DNA of 64,000 bases from Candidatus Saccharimonadota bacterium (GCA_028286245.1 JAQBRY010000002.1:392779-456778); one strand, 5' to 3'. Shown: positions 7,540-15,497, counted from the first letter of the stretch. Numbers and translations are program-made. The notes: generated by a model not told the origin, from the sequence alone.

Positions 7540-9534
7540 ATGCCTCACGAAACACCCCCACAAGCTCCACAGCCTGACGACCCCTGGAACCAGGCACCTA
7601 TTAGCATGCACGAGCACCTGAGCTCAGTGTACGAAACCCAAAATGATATTGATCACTTAGTACTCGAAACCCGCCAGAAGCCTGCCGAAGCCGAAAAAAA
7701 CGGCCACGGCGAAGCCGTCCAGGCCGAGGCACGCCAGGCTGTTGAGCACGCCTATGCTCAGCAGGCCAACACCGACAAACTGGTTAGCCAGGCAGAAGAA
7801 CTCTTTGCTAGTGTTGCTTCCACCAACATCCAGAACGTACGGGACCGCCTACCAGCGTCGACTCGCAAAGGTAACCGCCGTGCCGAGCGTCCAGCCGATG
7901 CAACCGGCCCACAGGCCACCGAGCCCGAGCTAAACTTACCTGTACTCGTGCCTAGCAAGCCAGGTCGCAAAGGGAACCGCCGTGCAACTCGCCCAGCGGA
8001 TGCCTCTAACCTGCTGCCTGTTGTAGCCGAGCCAAACCTTCCCGTTCCACTTCCACCGGCACCAATCGAAGTTCCTGCTCCCCCAACCCCACCCGAACAA
8101 CCACCAGCCCCAGAGCGACCGCAAGAGCCAGCACAGCCCGAGCAGCCAGAACAGCCCGAGCACGACATCACCGCCGAAAACAGCGGCGAACATCTTATCG
8201 ACCGAATTAGCTATACTGTCCTCGAAGCCGAGAATGGCAATAGTCAGCTCGTTATTAACGAAGGCAAACGCATCTATAGCGTCATAAATGGTCATGGCCG
8301 TGGCGATGCCCCTACTGAGTCTGCCACTATTGCCGGCGATGTCCTCGATGCAGTTTTTAAGGGCGATCATCGCTACTTTAGGCCTGACCAATTTAGGCAG
8401 GCCTACGAAATGGCTGCCGCAAAGGTTCAAGATGCAGTCAACATACGCAAAATTAAAGACCACGCCCACGCCGGTATATCTGGTGCTAGCGTCCAGTTTT
8501 ACAACGATGAATACGGGCACCTGCACGCCACCTACGCACAGCTGGGTTCCGGAACGATGTTCCGTGAGCGCACCGTCGTCCGTAGAGGTAAGTCGTATAG
8601 CGAAATAACGATGCTTTCCGATTATAGGTTTGAAAACCGCATTGGTCCTAACTATAGCCCCGGCGCGTGGAGTGCTGCCTTTACCGACGAACTCCTGGAA
8701 GGCGACCGCATTATTATTGCCGACCGTAATCTTTTCCCACGGTTTGTGGACAAAGCCCAGCAAATAAAGGCTCTCACACCATTGGTTGCCACCGAAGATA
8801 TGCACGAACTGCTCTACAATCTTGAGGGCAAAAACCCTGGCGTTGACCAGTCAATCATTGTAATTGATATCGGTAAAAAACCTGATAAAACCGTTAAGGT
8901 CGAGGAAGGCCCTACGCCGCTTAAGCGCCCCGGTAGGATTAAGCGCGTGACAGAACGAATAAGAGCCCGCGATAGAGCCCGCTACAATCTAGATGACGAT
9001 CATTTTGGTGATCCCGAAACTCCCGAAACGCCGGATGATGAGCCAGGGGAAGAAACTGAGGGTCGCCAGAGCCGAGCTGCTCGCCTGGCCGGCAAGATTG
9101 CCCTTCGTGGTCAACGCCGCAGTCGCTACGCTATCGCCGAGGCTGGACGACGCTCCAGCTTTGGTATGTCGCCTAACAACGCCCAGCTTCGCTTCCAGCG
9201 CCTAGCCCAGGCAGACGCCGAAGCTCGCGCTCAAGCCGAGGCCGAGGCTTCTGCTACCGTAGCTCCTGAGGTTATCGAGGAACCTATCGAAGAACCGCAG
9301 ATGCCATTTGTACCATCTGATCAATTCAGGGCGCCATATGACGGACGCTTAGTTGGTGGCTTTGATACAGAAGAAGATCCCGAGCATCCAAAAGGTAAGA
9401 TAGGTGCAGCCAGCAGCCGTTTACGTGCCTCTGGTGCCAAGGCTAGCCGTAGGGCGGCCACCAGCATTAAGCGTGGCGTCCAAAAGCGTGTTCAAGAGCG
9501 GGTAGAAAAATCTCGCGCCGACAGCTCTCGTTAA
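7540..9534 (+). CDS. Proline-rich protein with a degenerate PP2C-like phosphatase domain
   Basis: The product is 664 residues. An N-terminal charged region (1-110) is followed by a duplicated basic motif, RKGNRRAERPADA at 109-121 and RKGNRRATRPADA at 143-155. A Pro/Glu/Gln-rich linker covers 160-208. Residues 215-446 follow the PP2C order: INGHGRG at 249-255 in place of DGHGG, a GASVQF strand at 315-320, GDRIIIADRNLF at 388-399 in place of GDxLLLcSDGL, and DQSIIVIDIG at 436-445. The key metal-binding Asp residues are replaced, so this is probably a pseudophosphatase or highly divergent enzyme. A basic, Ala-rich tail follows. The Shine-Dalgarno AAGGA lies eight bases before ATG 7540. Confidence 0.65.
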   Translation: MPHETPPQAPQPDDPWNQAPISMHEHLSSVYETQNDIDHLVLETRQKPAEAEKNGHGEAVQAEARQAVEHAYAQQANTDKLVSQAEELFASVASTNIQNVRDRLPASTRKGNRRAERPADATGPQATEPELNLPVLVPSKPGRKGNRRATRPADASNLLPVVAEPNLPVPLPPAPIEVPAPPTPPEQPPAPERPQEPAQPEQPEQPEHDITAENSGEHLIDRISYTVLEAENGNSQLVINEGKRIYSVINGHGRGDAPTESATIAGDVLDAVFKGDHRYFRPDQFRQAYEMAAAKVQDAVNIRKIKDHAHAGISGASVQFYNDEYGHLHATYAQLGSGTMFRERTVVRRGKSYSEITMLSDYRFENRIGPNYSPGAWSAAFTDELLEGDRIIIADRNLFPRFVDKAQQIKALTPLVATEDMHELLYNLEGKNPGVDQSIIVIDIGKKPDKTVKVEEGPTPLKRPGRIKRVTERIRARDRARYNLDDDHFGDPETPETPDDEPGEETEGRQSRAARLAGKIALRGQRRSRYAIAEAGRRSSFGMSPNNAQLRFQRLAQADAEARAQAEAEASATVAPEVIEEPIEEPQMPFVPSDQFRAPYDGRLVGGFDTEEDPEHPKGKIGAASSRLRASGAKASRRAATSIKRGVQKRVQERVEKSRADSSR

Positions 9535-9580
9535 GACCATTTAGTAGCGTTTTAACTAGTCTTAAATGAGCAGGGTAACG

Positions 9581-9586
9581 TATACT
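9581..9586 (+). promoter_or_regulatory. -10 box TATACT for the Mur ligase gene
   Basis: TATACT ends 6 bases before ATG 9593 and lies downstream of the alternative in-frame ATG at 9566, which favours the later start. Confidence 0.55.
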
Positions 9587-9592
9587 TGGGGC

Positions 9593-10948
9593 ATGAATCC
9601 GCGCCGCCTTGTTAAAAAGATTGTGCCAAAGGGCTTGTTCCCGGCCATTGAGCCCTACGGCCATCTGGCTGAATCCATAGTGTTTAATACACTGAGCGGT
9701 TTTCCGTCTAGGGGCATGAAGGTAATTGGCGTCACGGGCACTAACGGCAAGACGACTACCAGCTTTCTGATACACCGCATGTTGCACGAGGCTGGCTATA
9801 AAGTTGGCCTTATGAGCACCGTGGCCTACGGCGTGGGCGATGATATTCGGCCGCAGGTGGAGCATATGACCAGCGTGGATGTGCCGACGCTCATGAAACG
9901 TATGAAGTTTATGAAGCAGCAGGGAGTGGAATGGTTGGTACTAGAGACGACCAGTCACGCCTTGGCGCAGCACCGCATGTGGGGTGTGCCCTACAGCGTA
10001 GCTGTGATGACTAACATTACCCATGAGCACCTCGATTATCACAAGACGTTTGAGCGCTATCGCGACGCCAAACGGATGATGTTTAAGCAAGCCAACCGTA
10101 ACCGTAAGGGGCTGCAGATTGGCATTGTGAACGCCGAAGACCCCAGCGCCGAGCTGTTTGCAGGCGACGTCCAGAACCCCGTGCTATACGGCGTTAAAAA
10201 AGGCGACCTAAAAGCCGAAAACGTCCAGTTGACCCCTGATGGGGTAGATTATGATGTGCGCGTCGGCAGCGAGCAGCTGCACATTACCTGCCATTTGCCG
10301 GGGAGCTTTAACGTATATAACTCTCTGGCGGCGGTGGGGGTTGGCCAGGCGCTTGGCCTGACGGGCCAGCAAATAGAGCAGGGAATTGCTGCGCTTGAGG
10401 GCGTAGAGGGCCGAATGACGCGCATTGATGAAGGCCAGGATTTTAGTGTGATTGTGGACTATGCGCACACGCCGGACAGCTTTGAGAAGCTGTTTAAGGA
10501 CCTGCGGCCAGTGGTCAAGGGCAAGCTGATTGTGATGTTTGGCTCGGCCGGTCGCCGTGATGAGACTAAGCGGGCAGTGCAGGGTGCACTGGCCGGTGAA
10601 TACGCCGACGAAGTAATTATTACCGAAGAGGACGACCGCGACATTGATGGCCAGGAAATTATGGAACAGATCGCTGCCGGCGCTGCCAGTAAGGGCAAAA
10701 TCCGCGATCAGGACCTGTTCCTGGTACACGATCGCACCGAAGCGATTAATTTTACGCTTAAGCGAGCGAGCAAGGGTGATACCGTGCTGCTGCTTGGCAA
10801 GGGTCATGAGAAGGATATTTTACGCAACGGCCCCAAGGCCACCGAGCTCCGCCACCTGCAGCAAGACGATCACAATCCGGACAGAGTGGTCGAGTATCCT
10901 TGGGACGAAATCGGCACCGCCCACGCTGCCCTCAAGACACTGGTGTAG
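9593..10948 (+). CDS. Mur ligase family protein, MurE-like, lacking the N-terminal UDP-binding domain
   Basis: The product is 451 residues. The ATP-binding loop GVTGTNGKTTT lies at about 46-56. The MurE-like central block includes LETTSHAL and TNITHEHLDYH, and the C-terminal domain has VDYAHTPDSFEK and LLGKGHE. These fit UDP-MurNAc-tripeptide synthetases, which add the third residue of the peptidoglycan stem. Only about 40 residues precede the P-loop, whereas canonical MurE has about 100 forming the UDP-sugar domain, so domain 1 is missing. The meso-DAP selectivity motif DNPR is also absent; the matching region reads TEEDDRDIDGQE. The substrate is therefore uncertain, and it may act on a different acceptor. 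Confidence 0.8.
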   Translation: MNPRRLVKKIVPKGLFPAIEPYGHLAESIVFNTLSGFPSRGMKVIGVTGTNGKTTTSFLIHRMLHEAGYKVGLMSTVAYGVGDDIRPQVEHMTSVDVPTLMKRMKFMKQQGVEWLVLETTSHALAQHRMWGVPYSVAVMTNITHEHLDYHKTFERYRDAKRMMFKQANRNRKGLQIGIVNAEDPSAELFAGDVQNPVLYGVKKGDLKAENVQLTPDGVDYDVRVGSEQLHITCHLPGSFNVYNSLAAVGVGQALGLTGQQIEQGIAALEGVEGRMTRIDEGQDFSVIVDYAHTPDSFEKLFKDLRPVVKGKLIVMFGSAGRRDETKRAVQGALAGEYADEVIITEEDDRDIDGQEIMEQIAAGAASKGKIRDQDLFLVHDRTEAINFTLKRASKGDTVLLLGKGHEKDILRNGPKATELRHLQQDDHNPDRVVEYPWDEIGTAHAALKTLV

Positions 10949-10972
10949 TATCTCTACAGCCCCACTTTAATA

Positions 10973-11007
10973 TTGACATAAGCACAATAAAGTGCTAAGC
11001 TTATGAT
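10973..11007 (+). promoter_or_regulatory. Promoter TTGACA-N17-TAAGCT with AGCAC/GTGCT inverted repeat
   Basis: TTGACA (10973-10978), a 17-base spacer and an extended -10 TGC-TAAGCT (hexamer 10996-11001). TATGAT at 11002-11007 is an alternative with an overlong spacer. The repeat AGCAC-N6-GTGCT (10981-10996) sits between the boxes, as at 7459 and 53446. Confidence 0.5.
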
Positions 11008-11035
11008 GTAATTTAAAACAAAAAGCTAAAAAGCT

Positions 11036-11836
11036 ATGCCAAACATATCAAACTCGCAGCTTGCGACCGAATTTATCCCACCCATGCCACGCGCTGCCGT
11101 CGAAGAGACGGCCCAATTTGCGGTTAGCCCGGAAAGGGAAGCGCAGCTCAAGCGTTTGCTCGACGGCCCTTACGGCCCGGAGCACAATTACGCCAACTAT
11201 GAGTACGCCTTAGACAGCGGACTGCTCGATGTATTTGATTATGATGCCGAAACCGGCCGGGACGGCATTCAGCATGTGCTTGGCGGCGAGGTCATGAAAG
11301 GCGAAGATGGCGCTCGCATACCGGAAGGTTTCCATCATGAGCCGTCAGCAGCTTTTGGCATAACAGAGCCGAGTAGTACCTATGTTGATCGTGAGCACAT
11401 TAGCTCACTGAACTCCAAAGGTCGAGCCGATTTAAGAGAGACACCATTTGAGCCCTACAAAGCTAAAACAGTCGTTGCCGGCTTAACAAAGATGACAGTG
11501 CAGATTAACCTTGATAGCGGCGAAACAGAGACGGTACGGGCTAAGAACGGTATGTTCCCAAAAGAATATGATGGCCTTGCGGTTTTACAGGCAGTTCGAT
11601 TGGCTCGAGACCGAAGGGATGTCACTAAAGATGTTGTTAACCCAAGTGGCAACCTGGTTGCTGAGAGCACGGTGCCGATGATAGATGGTACTTCTTTGAT
11701 GCGTATTCGTTTGGTCATGGATGCACAGACGCAAAAAGTTCGATCCGCCTTCCCGATTGTAAAGGTGGGAGGAATTATGAAGTTATCGGGCGAGGCTATT
11801 GACGCTACGTTGCAATCGACCCAAAAAGTACGATAA
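11036..11836 (+). CDS. Bacterial EndoU-like nuclease (putative toxin)
   Basis: The product is 266 residues. The order of motifs matches the bacterial EndoU fold found at the C-termini of contact-dependent toxins: QHVLGGE with His80, EGFHHEP with His100/His101, an alkaline strand YKAKTVVAGL at 141-150, the GMFPKEYDGLAVLQAV block at 172-187 (family: TFFP followed by an aromatic and a helix), and a final SAFP at 237-240 (family: TAYP). EndoU enzymes cleave RNA, often tRNA, with two catalytic histidines. There is no signal peptide or large carrier, so export is unexplained. It is followed after 43 bases by a small acidic gene with its own promoter, as expected for an immunity partner (inference). 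No clear Shine-Dalgarno is seen; the 28-base leader is A-rich. Confidence 0.6.
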   Translation: MPNISNSQLATEFIPPMPRAAVEETAQFAVSPEREAQLKRLLDGPYGPEHNYANYEYALDSGLLDVFDYDAETGRDGIQHVLGGEVMKGEDGARIPEGFHHEPSAAFGITEPSSTYVDREHISSLNSKGRADLRETPFEPYKAKTVVAGLTKMTVQINLDSGETETVRAKNGMFPKEYDGLAVLQAVRLARDRRDVTKDVVNPSGNLVAESTVPMIDGTSLMRIRLVMDAQTQKVRSAFPIVKVGGIMKLSGEAIDATLQSTQKVR

Positions 11837-11840
11837 TACC

Positions 11841-11869
11841 TTGCCCATATTGTTGTAAGATGGTATAGT
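11841..11869 (+). promoter_or_regulatory. Promoter TTGCCC-N17-TATAGT for the putative immunity gene
   Basis: TTGCCC (11841-11846), a 17-base spacer and TATAGT (11864-11869). Predicted transcription starts within a few bases of ATG 11880. This promoter is independent of the EndoU gene. Confidence 0.5.
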
Positions 11870-11879
11870 TATTATATCA

Positions 11880-12164
11880 ATGACTGAATCTCTAGATGGG
11901 AACACGCTAGCCGAGATGCTTTTTGCTGCATTATCGAAACGAGTAGGCACTGCCACAGTGCGTGCAATTATTGCTCGTGGAGAGGCGGAACAATTAGCTG
12001 GTCGCCAAGGTATAACTGTGAGCAACCCGGAAGCAGGTTGGAGTATGGCGGTGGCAGAGAGTGGGCTCAGCTTTCAATTTGGCGAGTGGGGCCCGGTTCT
12101 AGTTGAGGTTACTGACGCGGCTACAATCGTCAATAGTATTGACGCTGCCCCAAGTAGTAACTAA
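11880..12164 (+). CDS. Small acidic protein, candidate immunity partner of the EndoU-like nuclease
   Basis: The product is 94 residues with about 11 acidic and 5 basic side chains. It has a helical N-terminal half (LAEMLFAALSKRVGTATVRA) and a beta-rich C-terminal half (WSMAVAESGLSFQFGEWGPV). I do not recognise a family. The immunity proposal rests only on position, 43 bases after the EndoU gene on the same strand, on acidity and on the separate promoter. EndoU immunity proteins are highly diverse, so lack of recognition is not evidence against it. It ends three bases before the convergent arginase stop. Confidence 0.55.
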   Translation: MTESLDGNTLAEMLFAALSKRVGTATVRAIIARGEAEQLAGRQGITVSNPEAGWSMAVAESGLSFQFGEWGPVLVEVTDAATIVNSIDAAPSSN

Positions 12165-12167
12165 TAA

Positions 12168-13118
12168 CTAGGCGCTGGCTTGGTTGTGGGCCATGTAGTT
12201 GCTGTACCAGCTGTAGTCTTTGCCGAGGAACTTAGCAATGAGCTCTATGCCGAGCTCGGCAGTTTTATTTTGTTCGTCCTGTAGAGGGTTGTATTCGACT
12301 ACGTCGATACCGATGACGTTGCAGTGCTCGCCGATGTACTGGGCGAGGGTGGCGATTTCGCGGTAGGTGAGGCCTTTGGCGTTGGGCATGCCGGCACCGG
12401 GAGCGTAGAGGCGGTCAATGCTGTCTAGATCAAGGCTGATCCAAATGTTGGGTACCCGGGCAGCCAGCTCATCAATAAGTTTAATAAGCGGCCCCATACC
12501 GCTGATAAGCAGGTCAAACAGAGTAAAGACCTGCAAGTTTTCACGGGCAATGAGGTCGAGTTCGGCTTGGTCCCAATCGCTGCCGCCGATGTGCAGTAAA
12601 TTTTCTTTGGCCAGCTTGGTTTGCTCGCCGTACACGTTTTTAAGCGCCGGGGTGCCGTAGCCCATGACGCTGGCGAGGTGCATACCGTGAATATTGCCGC
12701 TGAGAGTGGTTTCGTCGGTGTTCATGTCGCCGTGGGCGTCAAAGTAGATGAGGCCGATATCGCCGCCTACGGCGGCGCTGGCACCGGCCATGGCACCGAG
12801 GTTGATTGAATGATCACCACCTAGAACGACGACTTTTTGACCGGCTTGTAGGGCTTGATCGGTTTTGCCAGCTAGAGCTTGGTTGACTCTGACGATTTCG
12901 TCGAGGTAGTGCAGGCGCGGATCCCCAATTTCTAGATCGGTGCGGTCGCCCACGGCGATGTTACCCCCATCGGTCACGGTAAAACCGGCCTGCGCGAGCT
13001 TGTCGGTGATTTTTTGATAACGAAAGGCGTCCGGGCCAATATCGACGCCTAAATTCTTGGCTCCTAGGTCGAGGGGCACGCCGATAATAGTGAGGGGTGT
13101 TGAGCTGGCAGAAGACAT
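12168..13118 (-). CDS. Arginase/ureohydrolase family enzyme
   Basis: The product is 316 residues. The binuclear manganese signature is complete: GGDHS, then DAHGDMN, a conserved NIHGMH, and SLDLDSID followed by APGAGMP. GLTYRE after this favours arginase over agmatinase. Arginases split arginine to ornithine and urea. The C-terminus (about 25 residues past the core) is slightly extended. TATACT ends six bases before ATG 13118, so the mRNA should be leaderless. No other arginine or polyamine gene is nearby, so its pathway cannot be read from context; formiminoglutamase or guanidinobutyrase activity remains possible. Confidence 0.88.
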   Translation of the reverse strand: MSSASSTPLTIIGVPLDLGAKNLGVDIGPDAFRYQKITDKLAQAGFTVTDGGNIAVGDRTDLEIGDPRLHYLDEIVRVNQALAGKTDQALQAGQKVVVLGGDHSINLGAMAGASAAVGGDIGLIYFDAHGDMNTDETTLSGNIHGMHLASVMGYGTPALKNVYGEQTKLAKENLLHIGGSDWDQAELDLIARENLQVFTLFDLLISGMGPLIKLIDELAARVPNIWISLDLDSIDRLYAPGAGMPNAKGLTYREIATLAQYIGEHCNVIGIDVVEYNPLQDEQNKTAELGIELIAKFLGKDYSWYSNYMAHNQASA

Positions 13119-13124
13119 GGGCTT

Positions 13125-13130
13125 AGTATA
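13125..13130 (-). promoter_or_regulatory. -10 box TATACT for the arginase gene
   Basis: Minus-strand TATACT ending 6 bases before ATG 13118; no Shine-Dalgarno site. Confidence 0.55.
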
Positions 13131-13185
13131 CCAAAAATAGTTTTACGCTGTGCCATCCTAATTAAGCACTTTGTCAAATTTTTAA

Positions 13186-13214
13186 TTGAAATATATTTCA
13201 TAATAGTATATAAT
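13186..13214 (+). promoter_or_regulatory. Promoter TTGAAA-N17-TATAAT with a 14-base perfect palindrome
   Basis: TTGAAA (13186-13191), exactly 17 bases, then TATAAT (13209-13214). The perfect palindrome TGAAATATATTTCA (13187-13200) overlaps the -35 box and spacer, an ideal position for a repressor. It drives the small-protein/PRTase-like/NADAR unit. Confidence 0.6.
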
Positions 13215-13226
13215 CAAAATACAATT

Positions 13227-13496
13227 ATGACAATGATACACGAGGGTGGACCCCCAATATCTCCAGAACCGTCAGAGCCTAACCTAGGAGACCTAGGTGG
13301 CTCTGAGGCTTTACGTCTAGCCCTCGAAGAAGGCATAGCACGTATTGCGGTTGAAAAAGAGCTTTTACTTGAGCAAAAGCCCCAGCCGTTAACTTCTGTT
13401 GCCGATCGGCTGAGCTGGCTAGAGAAAGTTCATGCTGCTCATAGTACACTGGGATTTTATTATGAAATGCTCGATGGCCTTGACCAACCCTCCTAA
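13227..13496 (+). CDS. Small protein of unknown function, first gene of the NADAR unit
   Basis: The product is 89 residues: a Pro/Gly-rich acidic start, then two probable helices (SEALRLALEEGIARIAVEKE and ADRLSWLEKVHAAHSTLGF). I recognise no family. ATG 13227 lies 12 bases after the TATAAT box; an in-frame ATG two codons later (13233) is equally possible. The PRTase-like gene begins 51 bases after its stop on the same strand, so they are probably co-transcribed. It may be an adaptor, inhibitor or regulator of the downstream enzymes; that is inference only. Confidence 0.6.
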   Translation: MTMIHEGGPPISPEPSEPNLGDLGGSEALRLALEEGIARIAVEKELLLEQKPQPLTSVADRLSWLEKVHAAHSTLGFYYEMLDGLDQPS

Positions 13497-13547
13497 AAAG
13501 AGTTTAATAAGGAAATCTTTTACTAAATAAAAAGTTGTGACCCCACT

Positions 13548-14894
13548 ATGGCTCAAACCTCACGTGAAGCTGACCTAGAAATCATACACGACGACCTGCG
13601 TGTTATATACGAGGGCCAACCGTCAGAACAGGCGCCCATAGACGCCAGCTTGGCGGCTCATCTGGGCCATGTAAGTTCGCAAGTAGTAGACTTAGTAGCA
13701 TATGAGCAAGACAAAGCTGCCGATGAGCTTGCCAAAGAGCTTGCCGATGCTGAAGTGCTTAGCCGCATTGGCGATAGAAAGTTAGCCGAGATTGACGCGC
13801 TGCATGCCGCAGTTGTAGCTAAACAAACCAAGCAAAGAGAAGCGCGAGCCGGCATTGTGGAAGCTAGCACTCAGGTAGATGGTGTTGAGGTCGTACGTCG
13901 CCTAAAAGCTCATGGAGTTGTTAAAATAGCGCCCACCTTAAAAGAGCAGGTTAAAGATCCGACTCGCCTTGCGACGTTTGCGTACCAGCGAAAATGTCGT
14001 CCGGGTGAAGCGCCAGTGCTGGAGCACATGACCGAAGCCGAGGGCCTAAAAGAACTCCACGGTTTTTTACAGGCTGCCATCGAAAAGGGTATTACTACTC
14101 CTCCATCGGCCGTGCGTGAGTTGGAACGTGTTCGCCAGGCCAGGGGCATGCTGGAGGGGCTGACATTTATTGGTAGTCCGGAGTTCCAGGAAGCCGCCGC
14201 CGGCTTAGCAGCCTACTGGAAAGGATATCTTGGCAGCGACCCGCGTAATGTGCTGTGCCTGACAGCTGATATTGGCAAATTGGATCGATATGCAAAACTC
14301 GGTATCCGTAAAAGCGACGATAAGCTCCGCGATTTTATTCTTAGTAGTTTTAGCGACGAGGAACTGCAACGCTATTCCGGCCGGATTGTAGCCAGCCCTG
14401 ACGATGTGTCGGTTGAGCCGCAATTTGCTAAGGTGGTGATTCTTGATGACTGGTCAATGAGCGGACGGGCTTTGCGGGATACGTATAAGAGGTTGAGGCA
14501 TACGACGTCCTTGCAAGAATTTGTGGACGCGCGTAAGGTGGAGATTAACTTTTTAGTTGCTTCTAGGGAGAGGATTAGAAAAGGTATGGTTGTCCGAAGT
14601 GCCAGGAGTGGCGAGCCGGAAACGCGTCTGCCAGTCAGAGCATACTACCGATCGCACAAGGTATACACTGCATCTGAGGCCCAGGAAGGTCATGTGACGG
14701 GCCGGCATTCAGTGGTCAACATCGACTTTCAGGACCCCGTCGAGCTTATGGCACGTAGCCTCTTGGGCGATAAACGGGCGGTCCCCGCCTTGGCTTCGGT
14801 GGTGGCTGAGAACGCAAGACCCGGGGTGGTAATTGCGCCTGATAGCTTAACAAGAACCTCCTTGCGTAAACAGCGAAGAACCAGGAAGAAGTAG
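13548..14894 (+). CDS. Phosphoribosyltransferase-like protein with coiled-coil N-terminus
   Basis: The product is 448 residues. Residues 50-105 are rich in Ala, Glu, Lys and Asp and look like a coiled coil. The middle (150-230) is helical. Residues 234-345 resemble a type I phosphoribosyltransferase fold, with the PRPP-loop-like motif KVVILDDWSMSGRAL at 295-309, comparable to VVIVDDxxxTGxTL, where the usual Thr-Gly is Ser-Gly. The C-terminus ends in a basic tail (RKQRRTRKK) that could bind nucleic acid. The substrate is unknown. The NADAR gene starts three bases after its stop, which suggests that both act on one nucleotide or ADP-ribose-related substrate. No clear Shine-Dalgarno is seen before ATG 13548. 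Confidence 0.65.
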   Translation: MAQTSREADLEIIHDDLRVIYEGQPSEQAPIDASLAAHLGHVSSQVVDLVAYEQDKAADELAKELADAEVLSRIGDRKLAEIDALHAAVVAKQTKQREARAGIVEASTQVDGVEVVRRLKAHGVVKIAPTLKEQVKDPTRLATFAYQRKCRPGEAPVLEHMTEAEGLKELHGFLQAAIEKGITTPPSAVRELERVRQARGMLEGLTFIGSPEFQEAAAGLAAYWKGYLGSDPRNVLCLTADIGKLDRYAKLGIRKSDDKLRDFILSSFSDEELQRYSGRIVASPDDVSVEPQFAKVVILDDWSMSGRALRDTYKRLRHTTSLQEFVDARKVEINFLVASRERIRKGMVVRSARSGEPETRLPVRAYYRSHKVYTASEAQEGHVTGRHSVVNIDFQDPVELMARSLLGDKRAVPALASVVAENARPGVVIAPDSLTRTSLRKQRRTRKK

Positions 14895-14897
14895 TAC

Positions 14898-15386
14898 GTG
14901 GCAATCGAGACATTCCAGGGTGACACGCGCTTTTTGAGTAGTATGTTTATGGTGCATAACTGGCTTATGTCGCGCGAGGGTATCCTGGTGCCAGCGAGCG
15001 AAAATTTATATCAAGCTGACAAGTTTCTGGACGATGACCACCGTGAGTATGTACTACAGGCGAGGCATGGCTTGGCGAGTAAACGCCGAGCCGGTGAGTT
15101 AGTGGAACGAGGGGTGCCAATGCGCCCTGACTGGGATGAGGTAAAGGTTTCTCATATGGCCCGCTTTACGCTACATAAATTTGTAGCCAATCCTGATATC
15201 GCTGGCCGGCTTATGGGCACCTATGATCAAGAATTGATTGAAGGGAACACCTGGGGCGATAATTTTTGGGGCGTCTGTCCGCCGGGAAGTCGTAATGGCC
15301 AGAACTGGCTGGGACGTATCCTTGTGGATGTTAGAGCGCGGTTAATGGAAGGCAACGTGCCGCCCATTAGTGAGCTTATTATATAA
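14898..15386 (+). CDS. NADAR-domain (YbiA-like) protein
   Basis: The product is 162 residues, starting with GTG at 14898, three bases after the PRTase-like stop. The NADAR pattern is clear: FLSSMF near the N-terminus, ENLYQADKF at 35-43 (family: EhyyQA.K), W79, TLHKF at 91-95, LIEGNTWGDNFWG at 113-125, and NWLGRILVDVR at 136-146. Family members act as N-glycosidases on riboflavin intermediates (YbiA) or remove ADP-ribose from modified guanine in DNA (DarG-type NADAR antitoxins). No DarT-like ADP-ribosyltransferase is visible beside it. The partner here is a PRTase-like protein, an unusual pairing. Confidence 0.88.
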   Translation: MAIETFQGDTRFLSSMFMVHNWLMSREGILVPASENLYQADKFLDDDHREYVLQARHGLASKRRAGELVERGVPMRPDWDEVKVSHMARFTLHKFVANPDIAGRLMGTYDQELIEGNTWGDNFWGVCPPGSRNGQNWLGRILVDVRARLMEGNVPPISELII

Positions 15387-15396
15387 TCCCGGTGCC

Positions 15397-15426
15397 TTGA
15401 CAGTGATTTGTCGGCTCCGCTATGAT
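15397..15426 (+). promoter_or_regulatory. groES promoter TTGACA-N18-TATGAT
   Basis: TTGACA at 15397-15402 and TATGAT at 15421-15426, 18 bases apart, immediately upstream of a CIRCE operator. Confidence 0.8.
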
Positions 15427-15438
15427 GAGAGCTGATAG

Positions 15439-15465
15439 TTAGCACTCTCGACCTTATAGTGCTAA
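15439..15465 (+). promoter_or_regulatory. CIRCE operator (HrcA binding site)
   Basis: TTAGCACTC, nine bases, then TAGTGCTAA: the classic CIRCE inverted repeat with one mismatch (first base of the right arm). It lies just downstream of the predicted transcription start of groES, where HrcA represses heat-shock operons. hrcA itself is not in this window. Confidence 0.92.
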
Positions 15466-15497
15466 CTCCAACTAATCTACACGAGGAGAATTACTAT

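Noticed and set aside
7936-8805. Long minus-strand open frame opposite the PP2C-like gene
   Set aside because: It is a compositional shadow of a GC-rich coding strand; no start signal or protein-like motif, and the plus-strand gene is well supported.
10981-10996. Possible CIRCE element before the EndoU gene (AGCAC...GTGCT)
   Set aside because: Arms are short and the spacer is six bases rather than nine; it fits the shared AGC/GCT promoter layout better.
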